A stretch of 64,000 nt of DNA from Ulva prolifera (lineage: Eukaryota; Chlorophyta; Ulvophyceae; Ulvales; Ulvaceae): positions 10,359,874-10,423,873 of the forward strand of contig CM041198.1 in assembly GCA_023078555.1 (NCBI GenBank), given 5' to 3'. The position numbers and the translations under genes are program-made. Below the pieces are notes generated by a model that saw only the letters and a list, made by a program, of their open reading frames with translations, did not search any database and was not told where the DNA came from. This document shows, piece after piece, positions 33,927 to 46,249 of this stretch (the stretch's first letter is position 1; the number at the start of each line of letters is the position of its first letter).

Positions 33927-35183
33927 TCACCCAGTCATGGCACTAGGCCGGGTACAAGCACGTACCACAGCCCTGCCGGTGATGCCAGCCACAGATTGAA
34001 ACCCTGTACGGAGCACAAGAGCATTCCCCTTGCACAACGCCACACTCAACCGGCGCAGAGCATTCGTCACAAACAAAGCACGGTTCACCTTACCACACCG
34101 AGACGCAACCTTCGCCAGCCGATTCAAGTGATTCATTGCAGGCTGTCCCAAGCGACCATGCGTCTCATGCGATAACGGTACAAAAATGTATGCATCAGGG
34201 TCGTACAAACGATAAGCCGTACGTTTGTGCACGTCCTGCGTCTCCGCAGCACACCCGTCCTCCCGGGCCGCTCGGCCGCAATAGGTATCAGCACAGGGGT
34301 TCACAACCATCACATCCCCTATGCACAAAGCGTCACCTGGCGGCATCGACATGATGTCCCCCAGTTTCTCCTGGGCCACTGCCCTGAGCACCCGCTCTAG
34401 CGCCGTCGCCTGCGCGGCAGCGGCCTGTTCCCCAGGCCCCACCGGATCCTGGCCACCCGGCGCCGCTGCCGCCGCCAGGGCCGCAGCCTGCACTGCGTCC
34501 GGCGCGTGGCGCCCCATCTGGGCGCTGTGTCCAGCATCGGCATCGGCGGCCGGAGCAGTCGTAGGTGCCAGCGCCGCGGCCGCACGCGCGGCCGGCGGCG
34601 GCGGCGGGGCTGCAGGCATCGGCTCCGCAGGCAAGGTCGCCCCGCGCGAAGGGGCCCGCGACCTGGGAGGCGGACTGGGGCGGAGAAGGGGGGGCGGGCA
34701 CGGCGGGCCAGCATGGATGTGCCTCGCAGCGGTCGCGAGCTGCGCGCGGACGAACGGCGCTGTGCGCGGCATGCGCGTGGATGCCAAACATCCGTGGGAC
34801 CCGATCTCGCGCCATTGTTTTTCAACGATATTGTGGCGCGAAGTCCAGGTCCCCGAATTGTGTGTGCAATTGATCACGTGGTCGAGATCATGTGGCTGTA
34901 TGAACGTGCCACATTCGCAGCGCGAGCCGACCGCATTGGGAGGGGCTGGAGACATGCCCAGGAGATACCTGATGCACAGCATGTCAGTCATGCGCAGCGC
35001 CTGGGAGAGTGGCAGGGTGCTCAACCAAAGGGTGGCTGCACGGCAAGCACAGCTGCAAAGCCGTGCCAAGTTGCATGCACCCTCCACAAATAGTGTATGC
35101 ATATAGCCATATCCATTTGGATATTGACAACTCCGGATTTCGGGACCACAAGTTGGATTGGAGAAGTCAAAATCAAACAGCAA
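33927..35183 (-). CDS. Retroelement C-terminal protein (second record)
   Basis: Translates identically to 19573-20829 (418 codons; Cys/His cluster C89-H108, Ala/Pro linker, VPLSHETHGRLG end). It should not be counted as a second gene unless the duplication is confirmed. Confidence 0.5.
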   Translation of the reverse strand: MLFDFDFSNPTCGPEIRSCQYPNGYGYMHTLFVEGACNLARLCSCACRAATLWLSTLPLSQALRMTDMLCIRYLLGMSPAPPNAVGSRCECGTFIQPHDLDHVINCTHNSGTWTSRHNIVEKQWREIGSHGCLASTRMPRTAPFVRAQLATAARHIHAGPPCPPPLLRPSPPPRSRAPSRGATLPAEPMPAAPPPPPAARAAAALAPTTAPAADADAGHSAQMGRHAPDAVQAAALAAAAAPGGQDPVGPGEQAAAAQATALERVLRAVAQEKLGDIMSMPPGDALCIGDVMVVNPCADTYCGRAAREDGCAAETQDVHKRTAYRLYDPDAYIFVPLSHETHGRLGQPAMNHLNRLAKVASRCGKVNRALFVTNALRRLSVALCKGNALVLRTGFQSVAGITGRAVVRACTRPSAMTG

Positions 35184-36463
35184 TTCAGACGCAAACGACG
35201 CTTAACAAAGCCTATTCTGCAAACACATCAGTCGTTGCCGTTGCCCATGCTGAAGTTGCAATGATCACATGCAGGCTGTGGCCCATGTAAGATTTGCCAG
35301 CAGCCAGACCCAACATCTGAATACCAGCCCCAGTGATTACCCAGCAACAGCGCTCAATGATTGCTGCTTCATATGATATGAATCATATCACATAATCTGG
35401 CCGCAGTGGCTGAGCCTCACCTCAACAAGGGCGTGAGAGTCAATCGCTCCAATAAGTTTATGTTTCAGCCATCCACGTCAGTGCATGCACTAATCTTCGC
35501 ATGTGGAAGTGCTGTGCTGGTGATCCTGATCTCCCCTCATTTCAAGTGATGCAGTATCAGTGCGATCACACGTGCACATAATATTCTCCGGTGTTGTTGC
35601 TTCCCTACGTTCGCGTTGCCTAACACCGTTGTTTCACACACAGCACTTTTTCACTCGTTGTGTAGGGGGCATGCCCCATTTGGCAATTAAGCAGCCACAG
35701 ACACTCAAAGCGGTTTAAATCAAGCCTGCCAACTTCAGCTCATACATACAACATGCTCGCACATGAAAAGGCCTGGGTCCCCCGATGTCACACATGCACT
35801 GCTGCTGCCAGATCAAATGGACGGGCAAGCTATCGCAATAGATAATAAATAGCGTTTTGTCATGCACTGACTTGTCATGAATTGATGTAAGCAGGCGAAT
35901 GGCTTGTAAAGGCGATGCCGAACCAGGCGTCGGACGCAACGCACGATGTAGCAAGATAGCTTTGCTTGTGCTGGCGTCTGCACATACAGCAAGGAGGGTA
36001 TACGTAGACTTATCGATGTCGTACCTGATGCATTGGTTTGGCTGCACCGCGCAGTTGTCAATGGCCCATCTTGAACGTCAGACCCATCTCGAGAAAGATG
36101 ACTGGAAGCGAAGACGATCTGTGTTAAAAAAAAAACAGAAATCAAAAGGTGATTTGGCGCGGCGGTAGGGGACGCTCACATGTGAACAGAATATTTGGAG
36201 GCCAGAATGGTTAGCCGAGCATCACATCAACAATTCTCGAATCGAAATTGCTAATGGTGGCTATATTTCCACATGACCAAGGTGAATACTTTTGGGCATG
36301 GACCTGTTTGTCCATCCGTCTACGTGATATGTCGAGGAACCATCAGTAGCACTTTGCTGTTATTGTTCTGTGGTACATATATGGCTAACAAACTTCAGCA
36401 AGAGATGCCTGGCCAGTGGGGTGCAGACCCGTATGACCTCGCCAGCAATACCTCCCCAGACAC
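35184..36463. other. Intergenic DNA (second record)
   Basis: Counterpart of 20830-22109; no gene recognised. Confidence 0.6.
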
Positions 36464-37632
36464 CTACATGTCACTGCGTTGCTGTACTAAAGCAATCTCA
36501 GCAGGAAGCAGATGTTGCATGTACTTGTCACTAGCCCTGAGCTTGTAGAAGGTATTTAGCAATGGTTCGCTTGTGCATGGTGTGGCTATCCCTTTGAGGT
36601 GGTCGGAAGACGAAATTCCTTCAGCTATGCCTTGAACGGCTTCTGAAAAAACCATCAGCGCTTCCCTGCAATTTTTTTCCTGAGGGTTGACTAAAATAAT
36701 AGTGTCTGGCATGTGCAAGCGTCAAGGCGCTGTTGGTCATGAAGCACGGATGACTGTACCTGACCATTAAGCTTGCACCTGGCCATTTAGCGAAGTTTCT
36801 GTACGCCACCAGAGTCAGTCTGGAAGTGCCGTAGGTCTCAGGATGTACATGCGCTTCGAGAATTATCATACGCCCAAGGTCAAGATCAAATGACATAACC
36901 ACGCTCGATGGCAATTGTGCCTTCACATTCAATAGAAGGGTAGGTATAGCCGAGCCTTGCGGCGTCAGTGGACACAATCCTTGCGCCTTGGGTATCATCA
37001 AATAGTTCTGTGTTCTTGAAAAGTCATCTGGATGCTCCACTGAGCCCATTGCAGACAGATGTACATCAGGCACGTCCAAAAACACTCTGCTGAACAGGAT
37101 GAATGCAGCCTCTGACGCCATGACTTGAAAGATGGCGTGGTGTGGAACTTCACACAGCTTGGTGATGGTCGATGCCGCCGTTGTCCCCTACAGTATACAT
37201 GTTGAAGTGACTGCAGCCAGCGCTGTTCAGGCACAACTCGCAATATGCGAGAGGAAAGCCATATGCACTCGTTAAAACCCCGCTCTCAGTGGTTGTGTAA
37301 CATACTTCTTTGTGGCACAGCCCAGGAACTGGTGGTTGCTCATCAGAGCGCATTTGTGCTGGTCCCCACAACATCCAAAGCAGGTTTCCCTGTATTTTCA
37401 ACTGATACGACTGCTGAAGTGCTCGCTTGGGGAAGCGACCGTCAGCCTGGACAGGAATGTCTTGTACTTTTCCATCTCCACTGTAAGCCCAGGCATGGTA
37501 TGGGCATCTGACACAAGATTCCCCATTCACTGTTTCCACCCAGCCTTTTGACAGCTGTGCACCTCGATGTGTACAGGTGCTTGACAGCATGTGTGCTTCT
37601 CCTGTTTCATCTGTAAATGCACTGACGGGCAT
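36464..37632 (-). CDS. Rieske oxygenase, PAO/CAO-like (second record)
   Basis: Identical exon-like frames at 37632-37150, 37121-36621 and 36718-36464, with the same CTHRG and CPYHAW Rieske motif and RNF-type C-terminus. See the entry at 22110-23278; this is probably the same locus recorded twice. Confidence 0.65.
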
Positions 37633-37699
37633 CTGTTACGGTTTTCTTATCAAATAGGAAGAGCCACACATTGAGCACACGTGTGTCACATAACCCATA

Positions 37700-38879
37700 T
37701 CAGCGCATGTGACAAACTGCAACAATGCATTCAGGCATGGCAAAATGCAAACCTATCCAGTACGCCAGTCGAGTTCCCATTGCTGCAGCATCGTACATCG
37801 TGTTGACTTTGGCGCCACCTTCAGGGACAGGACCAAGGCAGTAGTGCATGTTTTCAAGCAGGCCTCTTCGAGCAACTTCTGCCTGTGCGTACGGGTTCTG
37901 AGCAGGATCCCACTGCCCTGGCTTTAGACCTTCGCGATGTCTGGGCGCAATAAACGGTGAATCCATGACTTGCCTCCTCTCCTGTGTATGATCATGTCCA
38001 GGCTGTACAGGAGCAGTGGGGCTCGCTGTTCCGGCGTAAGGCTTCGGTGACGAGTCCAGTGTGGCTGAAGAACAATACACATGAGTTCCTGCAGGCAGGA
38101 CAATCGCACTGCAAGCAAGCAGGACAAGTCAACTTCCGTCAGGTAGATGACTCAATAGTTCTGAGAAGTACCCGCACGTTTCGTAAAGTATGGAGATTGA
38201 TGCCAGGCTTGTGCTACACCCTTGAATTCAAGAGGCACAAGTATTTTGGGCAGCAATGCCATCTTCACCAGCAGGGAGCCATTCCCACCTTGGGCGACTG
38301 TGCCATGTCCGGAACACTCTGCAGCGTAAAACAGAAGCCAAAGACCGACCGCCAACACATGGTCAGCGACAAACTGGGGAGAAGAGTCTGCCAGTGTCCT
38401 CCACACGTTTGCGGTGTGGCTGGACAAATCGGCCATCTGAGACAACAAAACCATGGTCAACATGGACGATTGTTGGCCTTGTAACCCATAGAATATCCAC
38501 ATATGTTGATGCCTGCTAAAACATTATAGAGCATACCAAGAACAGCAGGCATACTGGTATACCCGTGGCGGCACCGGAACGATGGAAAACCCAAGCATGT
38601 TGTGCTCCAAGGGGAATCATGTACCTGAGATAGAACTGTAAGAGACTCAAAGAGTCCTCCGAATGAGACCCCAAGCAAAAAGCAACGAATCATTGCCTCG
38701 AAGAAGGGTGAGGGCTCCGCATCAAGTGCAGCAACTGCCAATTTGTGACTGCTTGGCCCAAGCGTGCCAAAGTGCGATCCTTCTGAGCCAGGAGCTGGCT
38801 TGTGTGACTTGGGCACAAGCCGTTCGCCTGTTTCTGCTAGCCTTCGCCCAGGACAGTGGGCTAGACGATGCCTGGACAC
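37700..38879 (-). CDS. Unidentified exon-like frames (second record)
   Basis: Counterpart of 23346-24525 with identical translations (frames at 38879-38457, 38502-38152, 38080-37700). Product not recognised. Confidence 0.35.
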
Positions 38880-41800
38880 GGCAATTGCGCTTCATGCACA
38901 ATCGCCTCGTCATCCTCGAAGCGATAGTGTGCTTCGGAGCTGGTTAAGCCAGTTGGGCCTGCTAAATGTCCTGATGCACGCAGGCCGCCAAAGCTGTGCC
39001 TGATTCGATCATGCCAGCCTTCTGGCTAAAATACACATTCATTCAAAGTACAAACCGATAAACACGCGGTCCCAGATTATAAACGAGCAGCCAATTTCTT
39101 TGAGCTCTGTGCTTCAGCAACATAGCGAATCCACTATGAGCGGCACTGTTTGATCGTGCAGGTCGCGGGCAGCCGAGATTACGTATGTAAGTGCAGTGCC
39201 GCCAGTACTGCCGGCTGCTATAGTAGTGCGCAGACTAGAGCTTGTGTCGAGATGACTTGCACATCACATCCCAGCAGAGCATGAACGGAACCGGAAATAC
39301 ACCTTTTGGCATAGACAACAGGCCACCAGTGCCTTGCCAATGCGAGTTACAACGTGTGCAAATGTTCGCACACTTCTGCAGCGGAGGTGCATGCATGTGA
39401 GGTCCACGAGATAAGCGGATGTCCACGTGGGCTTGTGATGCGCACCTGGGTAAAGCGCGAATTCCACGCACATACGATACTGATACCGCAGTCCCCCATC
39501 TCGCTGGCTGTCCGTGAAAAGAGCCGTGAGTTGGACGATTCGTTGGAGACATGTGTCGTCAATGCCGGATCCAGTTTCAGGCGACGAGCTGAAGTCAGCT
39601 CAATTTAGCAGAGCCAGAACTGCACGGGCAATCGAAGCATAAACAGCACAAGGCCCAGAGATGTGACATAAAAGCCTGTAGCTACCACAGTCAGCGGTCA
39701 AAGTAGGTCAGCTGGGCTTTCGAACATGCTGTTGAGAGAGCCGTGACGTAGACCAGCGCACGAGCAGGCTCATCAGAGTTTCTAGATGCTCTGTCGACAG
39801 TGGCAAAAATATCAGCGTGAAAAATACATGAACCATAGCTGAGAGTCTATATACCTTTGCAAGCGTCTCTAGTGTGGATCGGTCTTGCGAAGATACCTCT
39901 GCCGGGAGTGGCATTGAAGTCGACGATGGCGGACTTCGATACTGTAGGTTTGCACCTTGAGATGATTCCAATGTATGTCAATTACATCGGGCTGCAAGAT
40001 CGTGTAAATATACATCAATCGAAGGCCGACCATGCCTCTGCGGACTGCAGAGGTGACTGGACCTAAGCTCAGCTGAGGCGCAAAACCTCGATACCTCGAC
40101 TTCCCGTACCGTTCATGCTTGTGCCGATATGAGCGCAGATGGGCGCAGGCGGAGAACAATTCCTTCACAGGCCACATGCATGAAGTTTAGGGCACTCTTT
40201 GGCCCCGCATAGCCTCGGGGCGAACCGCGCCACTTGAAGCTTTTGTACACCGATGCACGTTTGTCGATATGGCACATACATGCATGTTGACGGTGACTGA
40301 GCGCGCCCCTGCACAACCGGACCAAAGATGTGACACAGACATCACAAGCCAATGGCGACCAAAAGGCGAACGAACGCATGCATTGCACAACCATGTCTGC
40401 ACGCACACATACCGTAACCCGAGATAATGTTACAGAAAGCGCACTGTCATAATACTGAGAAGAATTACATTGAAAAATGAATTGCAGACCCGACAGTGGG
40501 TTTCCATACAACCACGACCATATCTCAGAGAAATGTCAGTAAATACCAGCTCATCAAAGGATTCAATTCATTCGATTGGTGCATTGCGTCACCTGAGAAA
40601 TGTCCGTGTCACTTTCTCAGGCCACCCTTGCTACCGTGGACTGTAGACGATGCTCAATTTACGAGCACCGGCACAGCAGCAGAAAATCGGAACATTTCAT
40701 CGTCAGGAGAGCTAGCTTTTCTTTGGCAACCGAATGCATATCGAATCAGTGCTGCGCCTGCATGCTTGGTTGCTTCGTGCATTTGCGCACCGGGGCATGA
40801 CCAGGCAGGTGCTGCATACAAAGCAGGATGGTCTAGCACAGCGCAAGCTATGCTGACCAGAGTCGAGTGAATTGGTCCTGTCATTGTTTAGCCATTGATC
40901 CTACCCACGGTCAGCAGGAGCACCACGGTCCACTGCCCAGCCAAAAAAAATTGACAGCGTTGTTTGAGCAGGGCATGCACCGCAATCTGTGGTCCTACTG
41001 GGCTCAAAAGAGTGACTTCGTGAACAAAGGCGAGCATAGCAATGTCATACATCTGCACAGTAAGCTCCGCTCGCGTCACATACTTTCACACTTCTAGATA
41101 CTTCAAGCCACCCGCTGTCTCACTGGTGCTCTCGTGCATCCGATCGATAGGTTGACATGTGCACTGGGTGTTTGACATTGTTATCCCTAAGCGTGTGCTC
41201 TGCGTGCATGTAGGTTGCGGAATCCCTGCGTGACTCCATGTACATAAGCAGTAATGCGTTTGCAGGTCTCGGTGGCGTGCGCATCGACTGACTTCCAGGT
41301 GCGCGCTGCCTGCTCCGTGCTGTATACCACACCATGGTGCACCAGTCGTCCTGTGTGTGTTTTTTTTGCGTGACCAAGTTGCAAATGAGATTCTAGTACT
41401 TCTCACACTGTTGTGTATGCTTGTGCAAGAGTGTGTGATGCGATGTGTGCATAGCGCTGGGTGTCCTGGGCTCAACATGCCATGCTGGGGGCGCTGTGGC
41501 CGATAATTGTCATGAGTTGGCTGTGGTTGACACGGAGGTGCTGTGGCAGATTTAGCATCATTGTTAAGGCTGACATGTACCGGTACAGGTACATGTACAA
41601 AAGTACGCGGTAAAATACCGGCACATTGGCAAAGTGCGGTACATAAGGAACATTTGGGTGTCCCGTGATGTACCGTTGTCCGGTACATATTGGAGTGACA
41701 ATGTTTCGATGTTCGGAATATTCTTCAGTTTTATAAGGTTGCGGCCATTCCAAAATTCGTTTGCAGCGCACGCAGTGCTCATGTTGCAGTGTGCGCGTTG

Positions 41801-43330
41801 CGCTTTTTAGTCTGTGAGCGCTGATATGAACATAACAACGCTACCGAGGCCTCGAGTCACATCAACTTCAACTATCAAATGTCCAGATTCATGTACGGTA
41901 CGCAATGGTGCTGCAAAATTGAGTGCTGCACACATGCGAGGTGTGTGTCCCTGTGCAACGCTGCATCTTGACAACTCTAGCTAGGCACATCAGAGAACAA
42001 GTCACCAAATATAGCATCAATGTTGATTTATCCAAAGACACGCACGATTAGCAGCATGAAAGCATCGTTGCTCACATAGCTATAATGTCCTCGCCAAGCT
42101 CCCTTGAGGCCAAGAGCCGTGCCACACTTTATTTTACAGTAGTGGACTGGGCTGCTTTAATTCTGGACAGTGTGGCTACGGCTGGGCAAGACGGGCATGC
42201 TTTGTGCAAGGTGTCAGTGTCGCAAGGGTCTGAGACTCACAACCATCCTGATCAAACACCAGTCGTTTGACCAACGAAAAGCGCACATATGACCACCTTC
42301 ACTGCCTGAGCTCGACTCTACGATATATTCACTCAATTCGGTGTTGTGTGGGAGTATTGCTGTGCGCGCGATAGCACAGTGGGCTGCACATATTGAGGTG
42401 GCTATACAAGCACATAGTTGCTTGCATACAAATCATTTAATTGTGTTGTTTTGTAATTATGGAATCACTTGTTCTGTACTTTTCAATGATATCTATCTTG
42501 TGCTGATCCGATTTCTCATCACATTGTGTCAATTGCATGACCACAACATGTCATTGAGCTCCGTTTTCAGAGATTGGAAAAACGTGTACCCCCGCTACAA
42601 TAGCCCCCTCTAGTCCAACACAACTGAAACCTTGTCACAATATGCCTACACTTGTTGCATATTATTAGCAAAATACCAAATGCTTTGATTCAAACTTTGC
42701 CGGCTGGTAGCTTCATGTTTCTGATTTGCATGTGCCTAAAATGTATGATGTTCCGGAACATGTTCCACATATTCCGATGTACCGAGAATAAGTACCGATC
42801 GATGTGCCGATTTTCAGGCTTAATCATTGTACACCTCCAAACATCTACCGCACATGCGCATTGTTGGGTGTGTTCAAGTGGCCATGCACCGAAGTGCAGG
42901 GCTTGACCGCCGTGGCTACCCGAAGTGTCAGCTCCAACATTGGCGATGGATCCCATAGTGCACACCAAGATACGTGCATTTGCTGGAGCGGCGGCAGTGA
43001 TGCGTACAGCAGCGACGCCACCTCTCAAAACTCTGGTTCTAACATGGCTATGGACCCGATCTGGAAATCGTCACTGTGCCAAGTGCAACAGATAAGCTTT
43101 GCAGCAACTAAGCAGCAACGCCCTGGTGCAACAGATGCTTCATCACGGCGAACAGTCGTATAGATACATCACACGTCACATGACAGCAAAACGGGCCCAC
43201 CACTCATGACTGCAGATGTGCCTGACTAAAACGTGTAAAGCGCGCACAGTGCGCTTCACCGGCTCCAGCGCTTCCGCTCCGCACCTCCAATGCCCTCGCC
43301 CCACGGGACCAGGCGGTTGTTGTAATGGCC
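38880..43330. other. Intergenic DNA (second record)
   Basis: Counterpart of 24526-28979, including the GTAC palindromes at 41575-41604. One T fewer near 41760 and small indels from 42760 onward are the first differences from the left record. Confidence 0.6.
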
Positions 43331-43335
43331 AAGTC

Positions 43336-43683
43336 TGGCACAATGCATGAGCCTGCGGGCAGCAGTGTGGTGACAGGTGCACCCATGCACGGACGATCCG
43401 CGGATCCAGTGCAGGGGTAAGCCGCCAGCCGAGATTGTCTCGATGTAGTGAGAGAGGTCCCGCGAGGGTTTTCCCGCCGTAACCTTGAGTGTTTAGTGTG
43501 CATATAAGCATGTGCACACTAAGATCTGTAACCATTCTTATCACTGTTTCACGGTACTAGCTGTATCCTGATTCTTCCCCGCATTCCTCGGTTCTACCTC
43601 TGTGCGCAGCAGGTATGGAATGCTGGTTGCCTGACTTGACCTGAGACTGCGTGTCTGACCTGCAGATGAGTGACTTTCTGACA
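43336..43683 (+). repeat. Family 2 solo LTR (second record)
   Basis: Counterpart of 28985-29331 with one extra base; AAGTC duplications at 43331-43335 and 43684-43688. Confidence 0.92.
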
Positions 43684-43688
43684 AAGTC

Positions 43689-44110
43689 TGTCTGCTCAGA
43701 AGCACAAATATTCCAGATATGCAGGCACCAATTGTGGATACATGTGTATGTATCTCAGGCTAGTGTCCGGCCAACATGTGACACCCAAAAGTATACCAAA
43801 GAATACCTCAAGTGTGCCAGCCAGTACCACATCACAATTGTGCACATGAGTTGCATGCATACAACTATATGTGCATAATTCCACATGTCCAAAAAGTCCC
43901 ACCAACATTCCTCAGCATGTATAACCTCACATACCAATCCCATGTATCATGCCACATTATCCCACAGCCTTTTGGCACTGCGAAGTGCCGGCACAGTATG
44001 TGACATGCCATGCATGCGGCGCATGCATACTGCTGGACGGCGCTTGCGCACACCAAGGGTGCAGCGGTAATGACCATGCCAGCCAGTCTATGTATGTGTC
44101 TCCATGCAGC
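43689..44110. other. Unassigned DNA outside element D (second record)
   Basis: Counterpart of 29337-29761 with several one-base indels; nothing recognised. Confidence 0.5.
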
Positions 44111-44208
44111 TGTCAGAACACTGTCTTGTCAAGTCAGACACGCAGTCTTAGTACAGGTCATGTCAGGGCAGCTAGCGCTCCATACCTGCTGCGCAAAGAG
44201 GTAGAATT
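44111..44208 (-). repeat. Element D 3' LTR, outer part
   Basis: 98 bp of family 2 LTR (TGTCAGAACACTG... to GGTAGAATT) interrupted by element B. Continuing past B, GAATTGATGAATGCT at 51410 restores the LTR sequence, which fixes both B's ends and D's outer edge. Confidence 0.92.
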
Positions 44209-44602
44209 TGTCATAAATGAGGTCCATCCTGGGACACAATGCATGACGTGCAAGTACGCACATGAGTGTGGTGGCCACGGGCCCAACTCCTGTTATGTTG
44301 GGACATATGCATGATCATATGCATGAGCATAATCCAGCACAATCCATGTTAGGATTGTGTGCGGTCACTGTGATTATGACCGCTGTAGACTTGACAGATC
44401 GGTGGCATATAGTCATGTGCCTCCAAGTCTACTGTAACCATTCTCTTACAGTCTTACGTGGTTCTTGTATTGCCTCACTGCATTACAGTACATCCCTTGA
44501 TCTGTGCATTGCCGACGTACGACCTGAGTGCTCCACAGGTAACGGCTCTGCAGCCCACTAGCTAGCTTGATGAATGCTGCGCATAGGTCCTTGCTTATAA
44601 CA
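44209..44602 (+). repeat. Element B 5' LTR
   Basis: 394 bp, TGTCATAAAT to ATAACA. It includes two copies of CATATGCATGA one base apart and the hairpin GCGGTCA-9 nt-TGACCGC, both shared with the 3' LTR and with A. Confidence 0.95.
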
Positions 44603-44616
44603 TGGTATCGATGAAC
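44603..44616 (+). other. Element B tRNA primer-binding site
   Basis: TGGTATCGATGAAC directly follows the LTR; TGGTATC fits an initiator-Met tRNA primer as in most plant copia elements. Confidence 0.82.
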
Positions 44617-44865
44617 GTTTGCGCGATTGCATTCGTTGTGCGTAATAGTGGTGTGTCATATGACCGCGCATGCCCAAGGGCATCTGCGCTGCTTTAGTGC
44701 GTAGTCATATGACCAGATTAACCGCATGATAGTCAACAGTAGTAATTCGCATGTTTGATTGCGAGCTGTGTGGCTGCGGTTTACATTAGATTAGTCGTGA
44801 CGGTCCACGGGCCGGCCGACGAAGCTGCCCGCGCGAGAGAAGAGATCGCTCGCTGCAGGTAGACC

Positions 44866-46029
44866 ATGTCATCACCAGAAGAGGAAGCTGCTCTTGAAGC
44901 TGAGGCTACGGCCGAAGCTGAGAGGCAAGCTGCTCTCTTGCACGCTTCGGGCGATGCACCTGGTGGCGTACCCACTACTAGCCGTGCTGATGGGCCAGCC
45001 GCTGGTACTAGACGTGCACAAGCTGCACAAGCTGCCTCTCAGCTCGAAGCTGCTAACGCTACGGCGGAGCAAGCTCGGGTTGAAGCAAGCAATGTTCGTG
45101 CTGCTCTAGCGCGCGCGGAACAGGCTCGTGAAGCTGCCGAGGCTGAGGCGGAAGCTCTGCGTGCTACGGCCCAGGCTGAAGCTGATGACTCAGGTAATAG
45201 TCATCTGAATGCGAACTTAGTTGATGCTAATGCCATAGTTGACGCAATGAGATCTATGAACTTCCGTGAGCCCGCGATTGACAAAGGGAAGTCCCCACAG
45301 TGGGATTTTAGTAAAGGTGAACGATTCTCAACGTTTGAGTTTCGTGTTGAGCTCTGGCTCAAAGGCCATGGCCTTCATCACCTTCTGACAGAATTGCCTA
45401 CTGGTCCTGAGACTGCAACTCATGACAAGGTAATGGCAGTTGTATGCTTTGCACTGCCAGCACAGGACTTAGAATATGTCCGTGTGTTTGTCTCCCTTAA
45501 GGATGTATGGAGTGCACTGCGTGCCAAGTATATGCCTAGCATAGAGGCAGAGATCGGATCCCTATGGGATAGGTTCTCCCGTGCTGTACTCAAAGGACAT
45601 AGAGCCACGCAGGTAGAAGAATACTGCACATACATTATGTCCTTAGTCAATCAGCTGACTGCTTTGGGTGCTCAACCTGCTCAGTACCAGGTTAGCAACA
45701 AGCTGTTCGAGCCTCTCGGTCAGGAATTTGTATCATTGCGTAGTGAGCAAGGAGGTTGTGATTTCCTCACTCAGATAGCTGCCATCACGAATCACGCACG
45801 GGCATTAGATGCCTGTGGACCTCCCCAAGGGGCAGGGCGTGATCATGGCCCTAGAGGTAGGAACCCACAACAGCCACAGCGCCCTGCAGTTGCTGCCGTC
45901 GCTGTCAGAAATGCTACCATTTGTGCAGGGCGGACGCGCAGTCCTCGTTCAGGTCAGGTCAGGACAGCCAGCATCTCATACCTGCTGCGCACAGAGGTAG
46001 AACCGAGAGATGCTGAAGGGAAGTGCTAG
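44866..46029 (+). CDS. gag: Element B Gag with LTR-derived C-terminus
   Basis: The start at 44866 follows a 263-bp leader and is matched by ATG in F (59562) in the same sequence context. Residues 1-110 are Ala/Glu/Gln-rich and likely coiled coil. The UBN2-like capsid domain spans about 135-300 (WDFSKGERFSTFEFRVELW, LWDRFSRAV, LVNQLTALGA). From about residue 346 the frame enters the inserted family 2 LTR and ends after about 40 LTR-encoded residues at TAG, 46027-46029. The zinc knuckle is therefore missing from this product and is read from the next frame. Removing the 352-bp insertion would put Gag and Pol in one frame. Confidence 0.88.
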   Translation: MSSPEEEAALEAEATAEAERQAALLHASGDAPGGVPTTSRADGPAAGTRRAQAAQAASQLEAANATAEQARVEASNVRAALARAEQAREAAEAEAEALRATAQAEADDSGNSHLNANLVDANAIVDAMRSMNFREPAIDKGKSPQWDFSKGERFSTFEFRVELWLKGHGLHHLLTELPTGPETATHDKVMAVVCFALPAQDLEYVRVFVSLKDVWSALRAKYMPSIEAEIGSLWDRFSRAVLKGHRATQVEEYCTYIMSLVNQLTALGAQPAQYQVSNKLFEPLGQEFVSLRSEQGGCDFLTQIAAITNHARALDACGPPQGAGRDHGPRGRNPQQPQRPAVAAVAVRNATICAGRTRSPRSGQVRTASISYLLRTEVEPRDAEGKC

Positions 46030-46249
46030 TACCGGGAAACAGTAAAGAGATTGGTTACAGATCTCAGTGTGCACATGCTTATATGCACACAGAACACTCA
46101 AGGTTACGGCGGGAAACCCTCGCACGATCTCTCTCACTACATCGAGACAATCCTAGCTGGCGGCTTACCCCTACACTGGATCCGCGGATCGTCCGTGCAT
46201 GGGTGCACCTGTCACCACGCTGCTGCCCGCAGGCTCATGCATTGTGACA
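45903..46249 (-). repeat. Family 2 LTR captured in element B gag
   Basis: A 347-bp LTR flanked by perfect GTCGC duplications (45898-45902, 46250-46254), at the same position as the copy in A (746-1092) and absent from F. On B's sense strand it supplies a stop for Gag (46027) and an ATG (46199) leading in frame into nucleocapsid-Pol. Confidence 0.95.

Larger units (their letters stand above)
30806..45156. repeat. Second record of 16457-30804
   Basis: The order, orientation and sequence of 16457-30804 repeat here, offset by 14,349 at the ends and 14,354 through the middle. Open frames from about 17.4 to 27.3 kb translate identically at the same offset. Differences, mostly one-base indels, occur at 31030-31730 and 41760-45120. 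This is probably an uncollapsed contig overlap rather than a genomic duplication. Confidence 0.95.
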
